DNA of 64,000 nt from Brachyspira sp. SAP_772 (GCF_009755885.1 NZ_VYIX01000001.1:1134586-1198585), one strand, 5' to 3'. Positions 37,115 to 46,670 are shown, numbered from the stretch's first letter. Made by a program: numbers and translations. The notes: generated from the letters alone by a model not told the origin.

Positions 37115-37840
37115 CTAATTCATTTGATTTATTATTTGATTTATGTTATTCAAAGCCGTTTGCTTTATGTTGTTTTCTTTTGCTAAAGACACTATCTTTC
37201 TATAGGCTTCTATTGATTCTTTGCCGTTTCCTAAACTATATTGTATGCGTGCAAGTATAAACAAATAATCTATATTGTTGGGGTCAGTTTCGAGAGATTT
37301 ATTTATTAGGCTTAATGCTTCTTCATAGTAGTTTTGCTGTATGCCCCTAAGTGATGATAACGCTGCATAGTAGTTTGGGTTTTGCGGGTCTTTACTTATG
37401 GCAAACTGTATGTTGTTTTCTGCACGGGATAAAAAGTTTGTTTTTTGTGTTTCATTGTCGGCACTCTCTGCAAGGTTTGCATACGATAATCCTAAACCAT
37501 AACGCAAGTACGGGCTGTTGGGAAGAATTTTTAAAGCCTCTGTAAAATATTTTGCAGCATAGGCATATTGCTTTTTTGCTAGGCTTCTTTCTGCCAAAAC
37601 TCTATATACTGCCCCTAACCTATCTTGAGCATAAATCTTTTGGTTTATTATGTCGTTGTAGGTGTCTGTAATATCGAGAAGGGCTTTGTCATCATCTTCA
37701 TTTTTGCCTTTCTCATAAAGATTGTAGGCACGGTTGAGATTAAATCTGTTTTTAAATACCTGATCGCAAGACATCAAAAAAAAGCAAGAAAAAACAAATA
37801 ATGATATTTTTAAAAATTTCTTCATATCAAAAAACCTCAT
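37115..37840 (-). CDS. TPR-repeat lipoprotein
   Basis: A signal peptide with lipobox FFLMSC is followed by about 200 residues of tetratricopeptide repeats. The clearest units are AYAAKYFTEALKILPNSPYL, DPQNPNYYAALSSL, YYEEALSLINKSLETDPNNI and SIEAYRKIVSLA. TPR lipoproteins usually act as scaffolds for envelope complexes. Two starts are possible, ATG 37840 and ATG 37825. The second gives the more canonical MKKFLKISLF signal. It is first in an operon with dprA, topA and an amidase. A link to cell-wall growth is possible through the amidase, but no specific partner is visible. Confidence 0.83.
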   Translation of the reverse strand: MRFFDMKKFLKISLFVFSCFFLMSCDQVFKNRFNLNRAYNLYEKGKNEDDDKALLDITDTYNDIINQKIYAQDRLGAVYRVLAERSLAKKQYAYAAKYFTEALKILPNSPYLRYGLGLSYANLAESADNETQKTNFLSRAENNIQFAISKDPQNPNYYAALSSLRGIQQNYYEEALSLINKSLETDPNNIDYLFILARIQYSLGNGKESIEAYRKIVSLAKENNIKQTALNNINQIINQMN

Positions 37841-38030
37841 AATAAAAAACCCTCACATAAGGAAATATACTATATTATATAAAAAAGTAAAGAATTAATT
37901 AATAATTATGTTTATATAAATACTTGCTAAAAAAACAAAAAGTAATATAATTTAATGTAGGTTTTTAAAGTAATATTAAAAAATAAATTACTTTTAACCG
38001 AAATTTGAGTAAGTAATTTGTAAAATTTAC

Positions 38031-38058
38031 TTGACTTTATATTTTATTTTAATATATT
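38031..38058 (+). promoter_or_regulatory. Promoter and long leader of sialidase-like gene 1
   Basis: TTGACT (38031-38036), 16 bp and TATATT (38053-38058). A leader of about 150 nt follows, with AAATTGC near 38124 pairing with GCAATTT near 38160. The same arrangement recurs before the genes at 43203 and 45161. Confidence 0.6.
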
Positions 38059-38223
38059 TTATATATAGAAAGGATAAATATGTAAAGTTCTTTCTATGTT
38101 ATGTTCTTTTTGGAAATAATAAATTGCTAAAAAAAACTTTGCTGGAAGAGAAGTTAAGAGCAATTTTTATTTTAATAAAAAAAATAATAAATAAGCAAAA
38201 AAATTTTATATAAGGAGATTTAT

Positions 38224-39600
38224 ATGAGTAAAAAGATTATTTATTTATTATCATTACTTATGGCTTTAAGCTTAGTGTTTGCAAGCTGTAAGAAAAACAG
38301 CGTTACAGACGCTCTTCAAAATCAGCCTGATACACCTGATACCACTAAACCACCTACAGAAGATTTAACTGGCGGTCTATTTACAGATGCGGATAAACTA
38401 GCTGGATATGCAACAAAACCAGTACAAGAGACAGAAGTTGCTAAATATTACAACAAAGACTATATGCGTAACCCAGTAATCACTGTAGTAAATGGTACAA
38501 ATGTAGTTATATTTTATGAGGTAAGATACCAAACTCCAGGTGCTGGCAACGACGTAGCTTTAACAGGTACTAATGCTGTAGATATAGTTTATATACAAAG
38601 TTATGATGGTGGTGTAAGTTTTGACACTACTATAGGTGACCCTAAATATGTAGGCGGAAGCAAAACAACTGACCCTAAAAATTCTCATGGTGCTCCTATA
38701 GTTTTCTATGATAAAACACATAAAAAAATTGTAGTAGTAGCTTCAGCAGGTATAGGTCTTTCTTCTGGTACTTTACAAAATGGTTCATCAAAAATAGAAT
38801 ACTCTGTAGCACCTATTAATGATGATGGCAGTGTAGGAAACTTCGGTCAATGGAGAGAAGTTAGTGTTTCTGACGGAACAGGAAACTTTAAACAGTTTGG
38901 TACACATTCTGCAAGAGGAACTGTTTATAATAATAACCTTCTTCTTCCTGTTACATTAGTTACTTATAACCAAGCAAATGTGAGCCAATCAACATTTGGT
39001 TATTCAGTTTATCAAGGAACAACTACTGATAATGGAACAACATATAGTTGGAAAAAATTACATGGTCCTGTAACTATGTCTAGTACTGCAGTAAAAGAAA
39101 CACGTATAGTATCAGCAACTAGTGAAAGCGCATATACATCTATATCTGTACCTGCTGGTGATGCTAACTTATACCAAGCTGCAAATGGTGCTGTACCTAA
39201 TCCTACTTCTATAAAAGCTGGTGACGGTTCTGCTGGTACTTTAGTTGTTAAAGATTGGAAAGGTGCAACTTCATATAGTCCTTCTGATTATGCTGGTACT
39301 TTTGATACAGCAAATGGTACGCCACAAGCTATAGTTTCTCATGTTTTGAATACTGAATCAAACTTGGCTGTAAGATTAGTTGATGGTAATTTTAAAACAC
39401 AACAAAAGAACTCCTTTAACCTTGGAGGTTCTTATGCAAGAAACTCTAAATCATCTTCTTTAGATATATTGAAAGATGGTACTATAGTTATGGCTGCTGA
39501 AGGTGGTGTAGCTGATTCTACTGTTAAAGGTAGTCAAACATTCTACATCTACTTCAATAGATATACTCAGGCTTATCTTACTGCTCAAACAGGTAACTAA
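38224..39600 (+). CDS. Sialidase-like (BNR/Asp-box) lipoprotein 1
   Basis: This is a lipoprotein (MSKKIIYLLSLLMALSLVFA then SCKK, lipobox Cys22) with a six-bladed sialidase-type domain. MRNPVITVV stands where sialidases have the FRIP motif, FYEVRYQ gives the second Arg, and VDIVYIQSYDGGVSFD is an Asp-box (S-x-D-x-G-x-x-F). GTHSARG and the C-terminal SSSLDILKDGTIVMAAE are shared by most paralogues. Exo-sialidases remove sialic acid from mucin glycans, a plausible nutrient source for a gut spirochaete. Activity is not proven, and FRIP is altered to RNP. AAGGAG-type ribosome site; a terminator hairpin follows. Confidence 0.78.
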   Translation: MSKKIIYLLSLLMALSLVFASCKKNSVTDALQNQPDTPDTTKPPTEDLTGGLFTDADKLAGYATKPVQETEVAKYYNKDYMRNPVITVVNGTNVVIFYEVRYQTPGAGNDVALTGTNAVDIVYIQSYDGGVSFDTTIGDPKYVGGSKTTDPKNSHGAPIVFYDKTHKKIVVVASAGIGLSSGTLQNGSSKIEYSVAPINDDGSVGNFGQWREVSVSDGTGNFKQFGTHSARGTVYNNNLLLPVTLVTYNQANVSQSTFGYSVYQGTTTDNGTTYSWKKLHGPVTMSSTAVKETRIVSATSESAYTSISVPAGDANLYQAANGAVPNPTSIKAGDGSAGTLVVKDWKGATSYSPSDYAGTFDTANGTPQAIVSHVLNTESNLAVRLVDGNFKTQQKNSFNLGGSYARNSKSSSLDILKDGTIVMAAEGGVADSTVKGSQTFYIYFNRYTQAYLTAQTGN

Positions 39601-39625
39601 TAACTGCAGATAATACGGTAAATAA

Positions 39626-39660
39626 AAAGAAGGATGCATTTTACTAGTGTGTCCTTCTTT
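39626..39660 (+). terminator. Hairpin terminator after sialidase-like gene 1
   Basis: AAAGAAGGA (39626-39634) pairs with TCCTTCTTT (39652-39660). The T-run after it is short. Confidence 0.6.
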
Positions 39661-39686
39661 GTTGTAAAATAAAGGTTTTATTTAAA

Positions 39687-41015
39687 ATGATGAAAAAAAT
39701 TGTAATTTTACTGATGTCCTTTATATTATTAAGCTGTGGAACTACCTATATGCTTTCAAGCTTTTATACAAGAGATTATGACCTAAATTGGATGCTTACA
39801 CCTTCAGAACAGACCGACCTTAATTTTAGAAGTACTCCTATAGGAACAAAAAATTATAATTTTAATTCTCCTTCTTTAATTAGCACTAAAGATAATTACA
39901 TATTATTCTTTTATGAAAAAAGAAATAATAATAATAGTGCTATTATAGGAGTAGACGGAAACACAGCAAACAGCACAGAAGTTTATGCGGCTATTTCTAA
40001 AAATGCCCAAAATTTTACTGTTGTTTCACAACTTATAGGCGGTTCTAGTTCAAAGTCTCATGGTTCACCTATTTCATTTTTAAATAACAACTCAGATATT
40101 GTGGTATTGGCTATTAGCGGAAGCGGTTTTGGAGGAGCTGGAACAACTGGAGATTCTTTAATATCAAAATCCGTAAGCGTTCCTAATGGTGCTTATAGAT
40201 ATTGGACAGATTGGGAAGATTTAGACACTAATATATTTGAACCTCTTTTTAAAGCTGGTTTTGATAGATTTTATACAAGCCCAGACAGCGGAGTTACTTT
40301 ACGCAATGGCACTTTAGCATGTATTATAGATTATAAAAATTCTACTAATAGCACTAGAGCAGAAGGTTTTGCTATTCTTTATTCTACAGACGACGGAAAT
40401 ACTTGGAAAATAGGCTCAAGAGCAGCTTATACAGACCATAGATTTGCAAAAATAATAGCAGAAAGAAATGACGGCAAATTGCTTATAGCTGCAGTTGAAA
40501 ATAGCAATAATGATTATAATAAGCAAGCAAATTTAGTTTGGTTTTTGGCAGATTCTTTAGAAGGCAATATATCAAGCTTTACTGTTAATGGTTTGAAAGA
40601 GCATAATTGCGGAAGCACTGCAGGAGGAAAAATAACATTGTCTGAAAATGGAGTTTCTAGAGAAGCTATTTTATTATTACATTCATACCCTAACCGTGAA
40701 ACAGTAAATCCAAATGGTGTTGTCAATAATGTAGTAAATGCAAATGCTTTGTATGTAAGTTTTGATAATGGTCAAAATTGGAATATGATAACAAACATAT
40801 TTTATCCTCTTAGCAAAGGTAGTGGTGATTTTTATGTTTATGATGACTATGATAATATGAGTTCTTTTAGGCAGAGCATGAAAATTTTTAAAGACGGAAC
40901 AATAGCCTCTGTAATTGAAAACGGCGGGTATACTATAACAGGCTTTAATCTTGTTTACAGGAGATTTAGTTTAAGTGCTATATCGGACGGTAAATACAAA
41001 TATGAAGGCTTATAA
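39687..41015 (+). CDS. Divergent sialidase-like lipoprotein 2
   Basis: The signal MMKKIVILLMSFILLSCGTT has lipobox Cys17. The domain keeps the outline of the array but with lower similarity. FNSPSLISTKDNYILFFYEKR replaces the YRNP block, followed by GVDGNTANSTEVYAAIS. An Asp-box-like YSTDDGNTW and late YVSFDNGQNW are clear. HGSPISFLNN matches the middle block of the other members. The FRIP Arg has become Ser, so one of the three substrate-binding Arg seems lost and catalysis is doubtful. It may bind glycans without cleaving them. It probably reads from its own weak promoter or through from gene 1. Confidence 0.7.
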   Translation: MMKKIVILLMSFILLSCGTTYMLSSFYTRDYDLNWMLTPSEQTDLNFRSTPIGTKNYNFNSPSLISTKDNYILFFYEKRNNNNSAIIGVDGNTANSTEVYAAISKNAQNFTVVSQLIGGSSSKSHGSPISFLNNNSDIVVLAISGSGFGGAGTTGDSLISKSVSVPNGAYRYWTDWEDLDTNIFEPLFKAGFDRFYTSPDSGVTLRNGTLACIIDYKNSTNSTRAEGFAILYSTDDGNTWKIGSRAAYTDHRFAKIIAERNDGKLLIAAVENSNNDYNKQANLVWFLADSLEGNISSFTVNGLKEHNCGSTAGGKITLSENGVSREAILLLHSYPNRETVNPNGVVNNVVNANALYVSFDNGQNWNMITNIFYPLSKGSGDFYVYDDYDNMSSFRQSMKIFKDGTIASVIENGGYTITGFNLVYRRFSLSAISDGKYKYEGL

Positions 41016-41025
41016 TTTTATTAAT

Positions 41026-41055
41026 AAAAAAGAGAGTGTTAAGCTCTCTTTTTTT
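41026..41055 (+). terminator. Intrinsic terminator after sialidase-like gene 2
   Basis: AAAAAAGAGAG (41026-41036) pairs with CTCTCTTTTTT (41044-41054), with a T-run in the right arm. Confidence 0.85.
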
Positions 41056-41129
41056 GTTTTAAATATTTCATAATCCCCTACCCTTTTGTAAAAAATTCAA
41101 TATTTTTATGTTATTTTTGTAAAAAACAT

Positions 41130-41158
41130 TTGACTTTATTTGCATATATTACTATACT
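41130..41158 (+). promoter_or_regulatory. Promoter of sialidase-like gene 3
   Basis: TTGACT (41130-41135), 17 bp and TATACT (41153-41158) lie 33 bp before the ATG, which has a strong AGGGGG ribosome site. Confidence 0.7.
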
Positions 41159-41191
41159 GTTAAAATATGAGTAATATTCTAGGGGGTCTAT

Positions 41192-42769
41192 ATGAAAAAG
41201 ATTATTTATTCATTTTTGATAATATCTTTTTTAATGGCTATAAGCTGTAAAGACATGGGTAGTCTGCAAGATCAATTAAGCAATTTAGGTAAACCACCTG
41301 AAGAAATAGAAATACCAGATGGAGTTACTGATCCAGATACAGGACTTATAAAACCTGACGATGGAGATAGCGGCAGTACAGGCGGTGATAACACAGGAGG
41401 AGGCACTACAGGCGGCGGAAGTACTGGAGGCAGCGGAAGCACAGGCGGAAGCACTACTACTGGTCCTACTTATACTGTTTCATCAGATTTTCAAAGCAAT
41501 AGCCCTATGAGAAGAAAAGTACTTCTTCAAGGTGTTGGTAATGCGTATTATAGAAATCCTGTTCTTGTGGTAGTTGGGGGAAATAGAATTTTTGCTTTCT
41601 CTGAAAAAAGGTATGTAAACTCTTCTGCTGGTAAAGATGTTGGTGTAGATGGTAAAACTAAAGTTGATATAGTTTATATGGTGAGTGCAAACAGCGGAAA
41701 TGATTGGAGTGAGCATGAAAGTTATGTTAATCCAAACAATACAGAAACAACTAGTATAAATGATTCACACAGCGGTCATGTGGTATTTAAATATTCAGAC
41801 ACAAAAATAGTAATTGTTGCATCTGCAGGTGCAGGTTTAGCAAGAACAGATGAAGACCCAGACAAAAAAGATCCTCCTTCAAGAGTGGATTATATAGTTG
41901 GTACTGTTGATGGAACTAAAATTACTTGGGGCAATTGGCAGGAAGTAAGAACATCAGAAGGCACACCATTAGAAAAAGCTAGAAAGACTTGTGCTTTATA
42001 TTTAAATGTAACTTGGAACAACAGAAACTATTCTCAAGTAGGTACGCAATCTGCAAGAGGCTATGTAATGACATCTGGAACGACATATATGATTATGCCT
42101 ATTATATTTGCACACATGGGTCAAAACTCTAATTTATATGAGCTTATGGGAAGATATGTGTTAAAAGGAGAACTTAATAATGATACTGTAACTTGGACAG
42201 AGTATGAAAGTCCTGTTGCATATGGCGGATATGGTTCTGATTTTAATGGAAAAGTTGGAATGTGGAAAGAGACACAAGTTATAAGTGCTGGTGTTAATAA
42301 TATTAAATACCTAGTTAGTCCTAGTGCGTTATGGAGACATTTCAAATTAGGCATTGTTACAGAGTCAGGAGCTAAGCCAAAAGATACTTCAATAACAGCT
42401 TCAGAGGGTTCTATAGGTTATTACAATGTAGGCACAAAGTGGTTTGGTACTTGGGAATACCCTATTAAGGATGGTTGGATACAAGGAACTAATAATAGTT
42501 CTCGTTCAAGCGGAATATTAATAGTTACTAAATACAAAGATGGTGTTGTATATAGAGATTTAACTATGTATTTGGTAAATGATAGTATTGGTATTAAAGG
42601 AAACGGTTTTGTAATAAATGCTGTTGGAAGATCTGCTTCTGTGGATATGTTGGCTGATGGTACTATAGTTACTTATGCCGAAGAAGGCAGTGATTATTAT
42701 AATTACTTCAATGTATTTACAAGATATTCTCAAGCTTATATTGCTAAGAAGACTGGAAACGTTAATTAA
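41192..42769 (+). CDS. Sialidase-like lipoprotein 3 with Gly/Ser/Thr-rich linker
   Basis: This is the largest member of the array (525 aa). A lipoprotein signal (MKKIIYSFLIISFLMAISCK, lipobox Cys19) leads to a long GGSTGG-type linker (about residues 60-95) that would extend the domain from the membrane. AYYRNPVLVVVGGNRIFAFS carries the RNP variant of FRIP. EKRYVNSSAGKDVGVDG, then VDIVYMVSANSGNDWSEHES, is an Asp-box-like stretch. GTQSARGYV and SVDMLADGTIVTYAEEG follow. It has its own promoter and terminator, so it is an independent unit. Sialidase activity is likely but not shown. Confidence 0.78.
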   Translation: MKKIIYSFLIISFLMAISCKDMGSLQDQLSNLGKPPEEIEIPDGVTDPDTGLIKPDDGDSGSTGGDNTGGGTTGGGSTGGSGSTGGSTTTGPTYTVSSDFQSNSPMRRKVLLQGVGNAYYRNPVLVVVGGNRIFAFSEKRYVNSSAGKDVGVDGKTKVDIVYMVSANSGNDWSEHESYVNPNNTETTSINDSHSGHVVFKYSDTKIVIVASAGAGLARTDEDPDKKDPPSRVDYIVGTVDGTKITWGNWQEVRTSEGTPLEKARKTCALYLNVTWNNRNYSQVGTQSARGYVMTSGTTYMIMPIIFAHMGQNSNLYELMGRYVLKGELNNDTVTWTEYESPVAYGGYGSDFNGKVGMWKETQVISAGVNNIKYLVSPSALWRHFKLGIVTESGAKPKDTSITASEGSIGYYNVGTKWFGTWEYPIKDGWIQGTNNSSRSSGILIVTKYKDGVVYRDLTMYLVNDSIGIKGNGFVINAVGRSASVDMLADGTIVTYAEEGSDYYNYFNVFTRYSQAYIAKKTGNVN

Positions 42770-42791
42770 AATATAAATATTAATAAAAATT

Positions 42792-42827
42792 AAAGAGAGT
42801 GTATATTTTTTATATGCTCTCTTTTTT
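42792..42827 (+). terminator. Intrinsic terminator after sialidase-like gene 3
   Basis: AAAGAGAG (42792-42799) pairs with CTCTCTTT (42817-42824), with further pairing inside (TGTATA with TATATG) and a T-run after. Confidence 0.85.
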
Positions 42828-43027
42828 ATTTTAACAAAATTATTCTAATATAAAAAATCAATAAAAAAATAGTTCTCAAAAAATTAAAAGATTTATTTTT
42901 AAATGATAATTCTATATTTTTTTAATAAAACATATCTTATAAATATAGAAAAAACAATAAAAAGTATATAATTTTAATTTTTATTTAAAATTTAAGTGAA
43001 TTCAAGTAAATAAATATAAAATTTTGC

Positions 43028-43055
43028 TTGACTTTAGTTTTTTATTCAATATACT
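43028..43055 (+). promoter_or_regulatory. Promoter and leader of sialidase-like gene 4 (duplicated segment)
   Basis: TTGACT (43028-43033), 16 bp and TATACT (43050-43055). The 42990-43202 stretch is nearly the same as 44945-45160: both share AAGTGAATTCAAGTAAATAA upstream of the -35 and a TTTTGGAAATAATAAAT leader. Confidence 0.65.
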
Positions 43056-43202
43056 TAAATATAGACGGGGTGGGTATAAATCTTTTTCTATAATATGATC
43101 TTTTGGAAATAATAAATCGATTAAAAAAACTTTGCTGTAAAAAAATTGGAAGTAATTTTTATTTTAATAAATAGGCAAAAAATTATATTTATGGAGATTT
43201 TT

Positions 43203-44636
43203 ATGAGTAAAAAGATTATTTATTTATTGTTTTTAGTTGTAGCTTTAATCTTAGCATTTGCAAGCTGTAAGAAAGATAACGGTTTAAATCCCACTGTCTT
43301 TAAGAGTAACCCAAATAAAGAAGAAGTAATAAAAACGAATACAGGCGGTTTATATAAAGACTGGGATTCAATAAAAGACTTAACTGTTATACAAGACTTT
43401 CCTGTTATAGATGAATCAAAATCAGATAAATACTATTATAGAAACCCTATAATAGTTTCTTTGGTTGATAATGCTATCATAATGATAATTGAGAAAAGAA
43501 TTGGTTTTAAAGGTTCTGAAAATGACATAGGTATAAACGGTGAAGGACCAGTAGATATAGTATATTCAACGTCTTTTGGCGGTGATTATTGGACTCCATT
43601 ATCTACATTTGGTAATAATATATTTGGTGATTCTTCAACTGGTGCTGATGATGCTGTTTCTTCTCCTATAGTATATTATAAAAAACCTTCTTCTGGTAAT
43701 ACTACTAAAATGTATATAATAGCTTCTGCTGGTGCTGGTTTATCTCGTACTGATACAGCATATTCAAATAGAAATCCTCAGTCAAAACTTAAATATTTTG
43801 TTTGTGATATTTATTCCTCTAATAAAGACATTAGTATAACATGGAAAGGAGACTGGAAAGAGCTAACAATAACTGACCCTAGTCTTTCAGATATACAGTT
43901 TGGTACACATTCTGCAAGAGGAGTATTTATTTCTGATAATAAATTAGTTCTTCCTATAATAACAGCAGACTTAGGTGTTAATAATAATATTAAAGATGCA
44001 ATGGGAGTGAAGTTCTTTGAGATTCAAATTAGTGCTGATAAAAATACCCTTACTATGGGTAATCAAATTGGTACAACAATAGAGTTTGATAAAGATAGTA
44101 GCGGTAAGTTTAGTATGTATAAAGAAGTAGAAGCAGTAGCTTATGATACTGATAAAGTAACTTATTTGGCAGTTCCTAACCCATCAAGAAATAATTATAC
44201 TATGGGAAAAGGGGACAGCAGCAGTCAAACTGTAACAGCACTTACAGGATTAAAAGGTTCAGAAGGTTCTTTCGGTTTTTTGAAAATAAATAATGGTTGG
44301 TATGGTGCACAAGAATATAATCCAAATGCATATGCTTCAAATCCTTCAACTGCTGGTAATAGTGCTGGTAGTACAGTTTCAACTGCAATATTGTTCTCAC
44401 ATGTAGCATCTAAGGTTGGAAAAAATTATTTGTATATTCTTAACAGTGATTATACTCCTAAAGGCGGCGGTTTACAAATAGCTAAAACAAGTAAAAGCTC
44501 TTCTATAGATATATTGTCAGATGGTACTATAATTATGGCTACTGAAAAAGAAAGAAACCCTAATGTTGATGGCAATAAATTTAGTATATTCTTCAGCAGA
44601 TATACTCAAAAATATTTAGCTGAAAACATAAAATAA
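43203..44636 (+). CDS. Sialidase-like lipoprotein 4
   Basis: The start is ATG 43203, because GGAG lies just before it and MSKKIIYLLFLVVALILAFA is a lipoprotein signal (then SCKKD). An in-frame ATG 57 nt upstream lacks these features. The protein has YYYRNPIIVSL (FRIP variant), EKRIGFKGSENDIGINGEG, VDIVYSTSFGGDYW (degenerate Asp-box), IIASAGAGLSRTDTAYSN, GTHSARGVF and SSSIDILSDGTIIMATEKER. It is closest to members 5 and 6, with which it shares long identical segments, showing recent duplication. Confidence 0.78.
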   Translation: MSKKIIYLLFLVVALILAFASCKKDNGLNPTVFKSNPNKEEVIKTNTGGLYKDWDSIKDLTVIQDFPVIDESKSDKYYYRNPIIVSLVDNAIIMIIEKRIGFKGSENDIGINGEGPVDIVYSTSFGGDYWTPLSTFGNNIFGDSSTGADDAVSSPIVYYKKPSSGNTTKMYIIASAGAGLSRTDTAYSNRNPQSKLKYFVCDIYSSNKDISITWKGDWKELTITDPSLSDIQFGTHSARGVFISDNKLVLPIITADLGVNNNIKDAMGVKFFEIQISADKNTLTMGNQIGTTIEFDKDSSGKFSMYKEVEAVAYDTDKVTYLAVPNPSRNNYTMGKGDSSSQTVTALTGLKGSEGSFGFLKINNGWYGAQEYNPNAYASNPSTAGNSAGSTVSTAILFSHVASKVGKNYLYILNSDYTPKGGGLQIAKTSKSSSIDILSDGTIIMATEKERNPNVDGNKFSIFFSRYTQKYLAENIK

Positions 44637-44720
44637 TTTAGAAATTAAATAGTTATGCTAGGAATATGTTTGATAGTGTCAAGTATATTTCTTGTTGTAT
44701 TTTTTATTAGGAGAATACAA

Positions 44721-44796
44721 GTGAAAGAAATTATTTATATTATTTACTCTAATCAGTTGCGGCAGTGATTACTTTTATAAAATTATATTAAAATAA
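44721..44796 (+). pseudogene. Relic of a lipoprotein gene start
   Basis: AGGAG (44709-44713) and a GTG at 44721 open KEIIYII. After a one-base shift the sequence continues LISCGSDYFYKIILK to a TAA at 44796. This is the layout of a lipoprotein signal peptide and lipobox, but frameshifted and cut to some 24 codons. It is probably what is left of a seventh paralogue or a neighbour like gene 2. The remaining 44797-44940 gap shows nothing else. Confidence 0.4.
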
Positions 44797-44979
44797 ATTA
44801 AAAAATGCTTGTAAAAAAAAGTAAAAGATTTATAATTATTTTGTATGAAATTTTGATATTTATTTATAATAAAATATATATTATAGAGGTGTATAAATAA
44901 TAAAAATATACAATTTAATTTTTATTTGAATTTTATTAAAAAAATAAGTGAATTCAAGTAAATAAATATAAAATTTTGC

Positions 44980-45008
44980 TTGAATTTAGTTTTTTTATTT
45001 AATATACT
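44980..45008 (+). promoter_or_regulatory. Promoter and leader of sialidase-like gene 5 (duplicated segment)
   Basis: TTGAAT (44980-44985), 17 bp and TATACT (45003-45008). The leader has AAATTGC near 45070 pairing with GCAATTT near 45110, as in gene 1. Confidence 0.6.
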
Positions 45009-45160
45009 TAAATATAGATGTAAGGGGTATAAGGTATAAAGTTTTTCTATAATTCGGTCTTTTGAAAATAATAAATTGCTAAAAAACTTTGCTAAAAAAG
45101 AAGTTAAAGGCAATTTTTATTTAAATAATAAGGTAACAATTTTATTTTATGGAGATTATT

Positions 45161-46600
45161 ATGAGTAAAAAGATTATTTATTTATTGTCTTTAGTTGTGG
45201 TTTTAAGCTTGTTATTTGCAAGTTGTAAGAAGGATAACGGTTTTAGTCCTATCAAAGATAAGAATGAAAATTCAGAAGATGAAATAAAAAATAATACAGG
45301 CGGTGTGATAGACAACTGGGAGGGTTTGGAAGAATATGCTGAGAAACCTATACAAGATTATGCTGTTATAGATGTTTCAAAATCAGGCAGTGACTATTAT
45401 AGAAACCCTGTAGTTGTTGCTTTAGGCGGATCAAATGTATTAATAATCACTGAAAAAAGAATCGGTTTTAAAGGTTCAGAAAACGATGTAGGTGTAGATG
45501 GTAAAAATAGAACAGATATAGTATATTTATTGAGTAGTAATGCAGGCGATAGCTTTGCAAGTGCACAGACAGTTGGAAGTGCATCAACTAGCGGCAGTGA
45601 CGCTGTTTGTTCTCCTATAGTATATTATAAGAAACCTTCTTCTGGTACTACTGCTAAAATATATATAATAGCCTCTTCTGGTGCTGGTTTATCTCGTACT
45701 GATACAGCATATACAGATAGAGATATTAAATCAAAGCTTAAATATATTGTTGGTACAGTTAGCGGTATTGATGGAAAAGCTACTGTAAGTTGGGATGCAG
45801 GTTGGCAAGATTTAAGTTGGACAGATAGCGGATCTGCACAGTATGGTACACACAGTGCAAGAGGTGTAATGGGTGATGATGGCAGTTTAATTCTTCCTGT
45901 AATATTTACAGAAGCGAACACGGGAGGTCTTGGTACTATTAGTGACCCTAAAGAGCGTTTGATGATGAATATATTTAAAATTGATAATAATAATTTTTCT
46001 ATTGTAAATAATAATTCATTTGGTTTGTCTAGTTTCACACCGCTTGCTGCAGATACAAATTTCAACTCATATAAAGCAGCATCAGTAATAAGTTATAGTA
46101 GTACTGAACGAACTATAGACTATCTTTGTGTACCAACCGAGGAACCAATGAAAATTATGAAATGGGTGCATCGTGATGACCAAAATTCAGATAATTATTG
46201 GTCAATAACGGGTGGTTATGTTACTTTATTATCTAGCGGTGATGGCTCTTTCGGTTTCTTGAAAATAGATAACGGTTGGTATGGTACTAATGAGTATGAT
46301 CCTTCAGTATATGCTTCAAATCCTGCAAATGCTGGCAGTAGTGTTGATAGTAAATCTTTGTTATCACATGCATTGCCTATGAATAATGGTGGAAAAGGCT
46401 ATTTAATTTTCTATTATCTTGATATACATCAAGCTGGTGGTGGTATAGTACAAGCTAAAACAAGTAAAAGTTCTTCTATAGATATATTGCCAGATGGTAC
46501 TATAATTATGGCTACCGAAAAAGAAAGAGATCCTAATGCTGATGGTAATAAATTTAGTATATTCTTCAGCAGATACACTCAAAAATATATATCAAAATAA
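45161..46600 (+). CDS. Sialidase-like lipoprotein 5
   Basis: The start is ATG 45161, after GGAG. The lipoprotein signal is MSKKIIYLLSLVVVLSLLFA followed by SCKKD. Motifs run in the same order as in member 4: DYYRNPVVVALGG, ITEKRIGFKGSENDVGVDG, TDIVYLLSSNAGDSFA (Asp-box-like), IIASSGAGLSRTDTAYTD, GTHSARGVM, LILPVIF and SSSIDILPDGTIIMATEKER. The middle (about residues 280-340) differs from members 4 and 6, so the paralogues diverge in the loops likely to touch the substrate. A CAAGGGATATA hairpin terminator follows. Confidence 0.78.
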   Translation: MSKKIIYLLSLVVVLSLLFASCKKDNGFSPIKDKNENSEDEIKNNTGGVIDNWEGLEEYAEKPIQDYAVIDVSKSGSDYYRNPVVVALGGSNVLIITEKRIGFKGSENDVGVDGKNRTDIVYLLSSNAGDSFASAQTVGSASTSGSDAVCSPIVYYKKPSSGTTAKIYIIASSGAGLSRTDTAYTDRDIKSKLKYIVGTVSGIDGKATVSWDAGWQDLSWTDSGSAQYGTHSARGVMGDDGSLILPVIFTEANTGGLGTISDPKERLMMNIFKIDNNNFSIVNNNSFGLSSFTPLAADTNFNSYKAASVISYSSTERTIDYLCVPTEEPMKIMKWVHRDDQNSDNYWSITGGYVTLLSSGDGSFGFLKIDNGWYGTNEYDPSVYASNPANAGSSVDSKSLLSHALPMNNGGKGYLIFYYLDIHQAGGGIVQAKTSKSSSIDILPDGTIIMATEKERDPNADGNKFSIFFSRYTQKYISK

Positions 46601-46634
46601 AATAATTTGGAAAGATATTAATTAAATAATTATG

Positions 46635-46670
46635 CAAGGGATATATTTTTTCAAGTATATCCCTTGTTTT
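46635..46670 (+). terminator. Intrinsic terminator after sialidase-like gene 5
   Basis: CAAGGGATATA (46635-46645) pairs with TATATCCCTTG (46656-46666), then TTTT. A near copy follows gene 6. Confidence 0.85.

Noticed and set aside
41272-41454. Pro/Leu/Val-rich minus-strand frame in sialidase-like gene 3
   Set aside because: It is the complement of the Gly/Ser/Thr linker of the real gene.
43146-43202. Longer N-terminus of sialidase-like gene 4
   Set aside because: The upstream ATG has no ribosome site, and the extension would destroy the lipoprotein signal shared by the paralogues.
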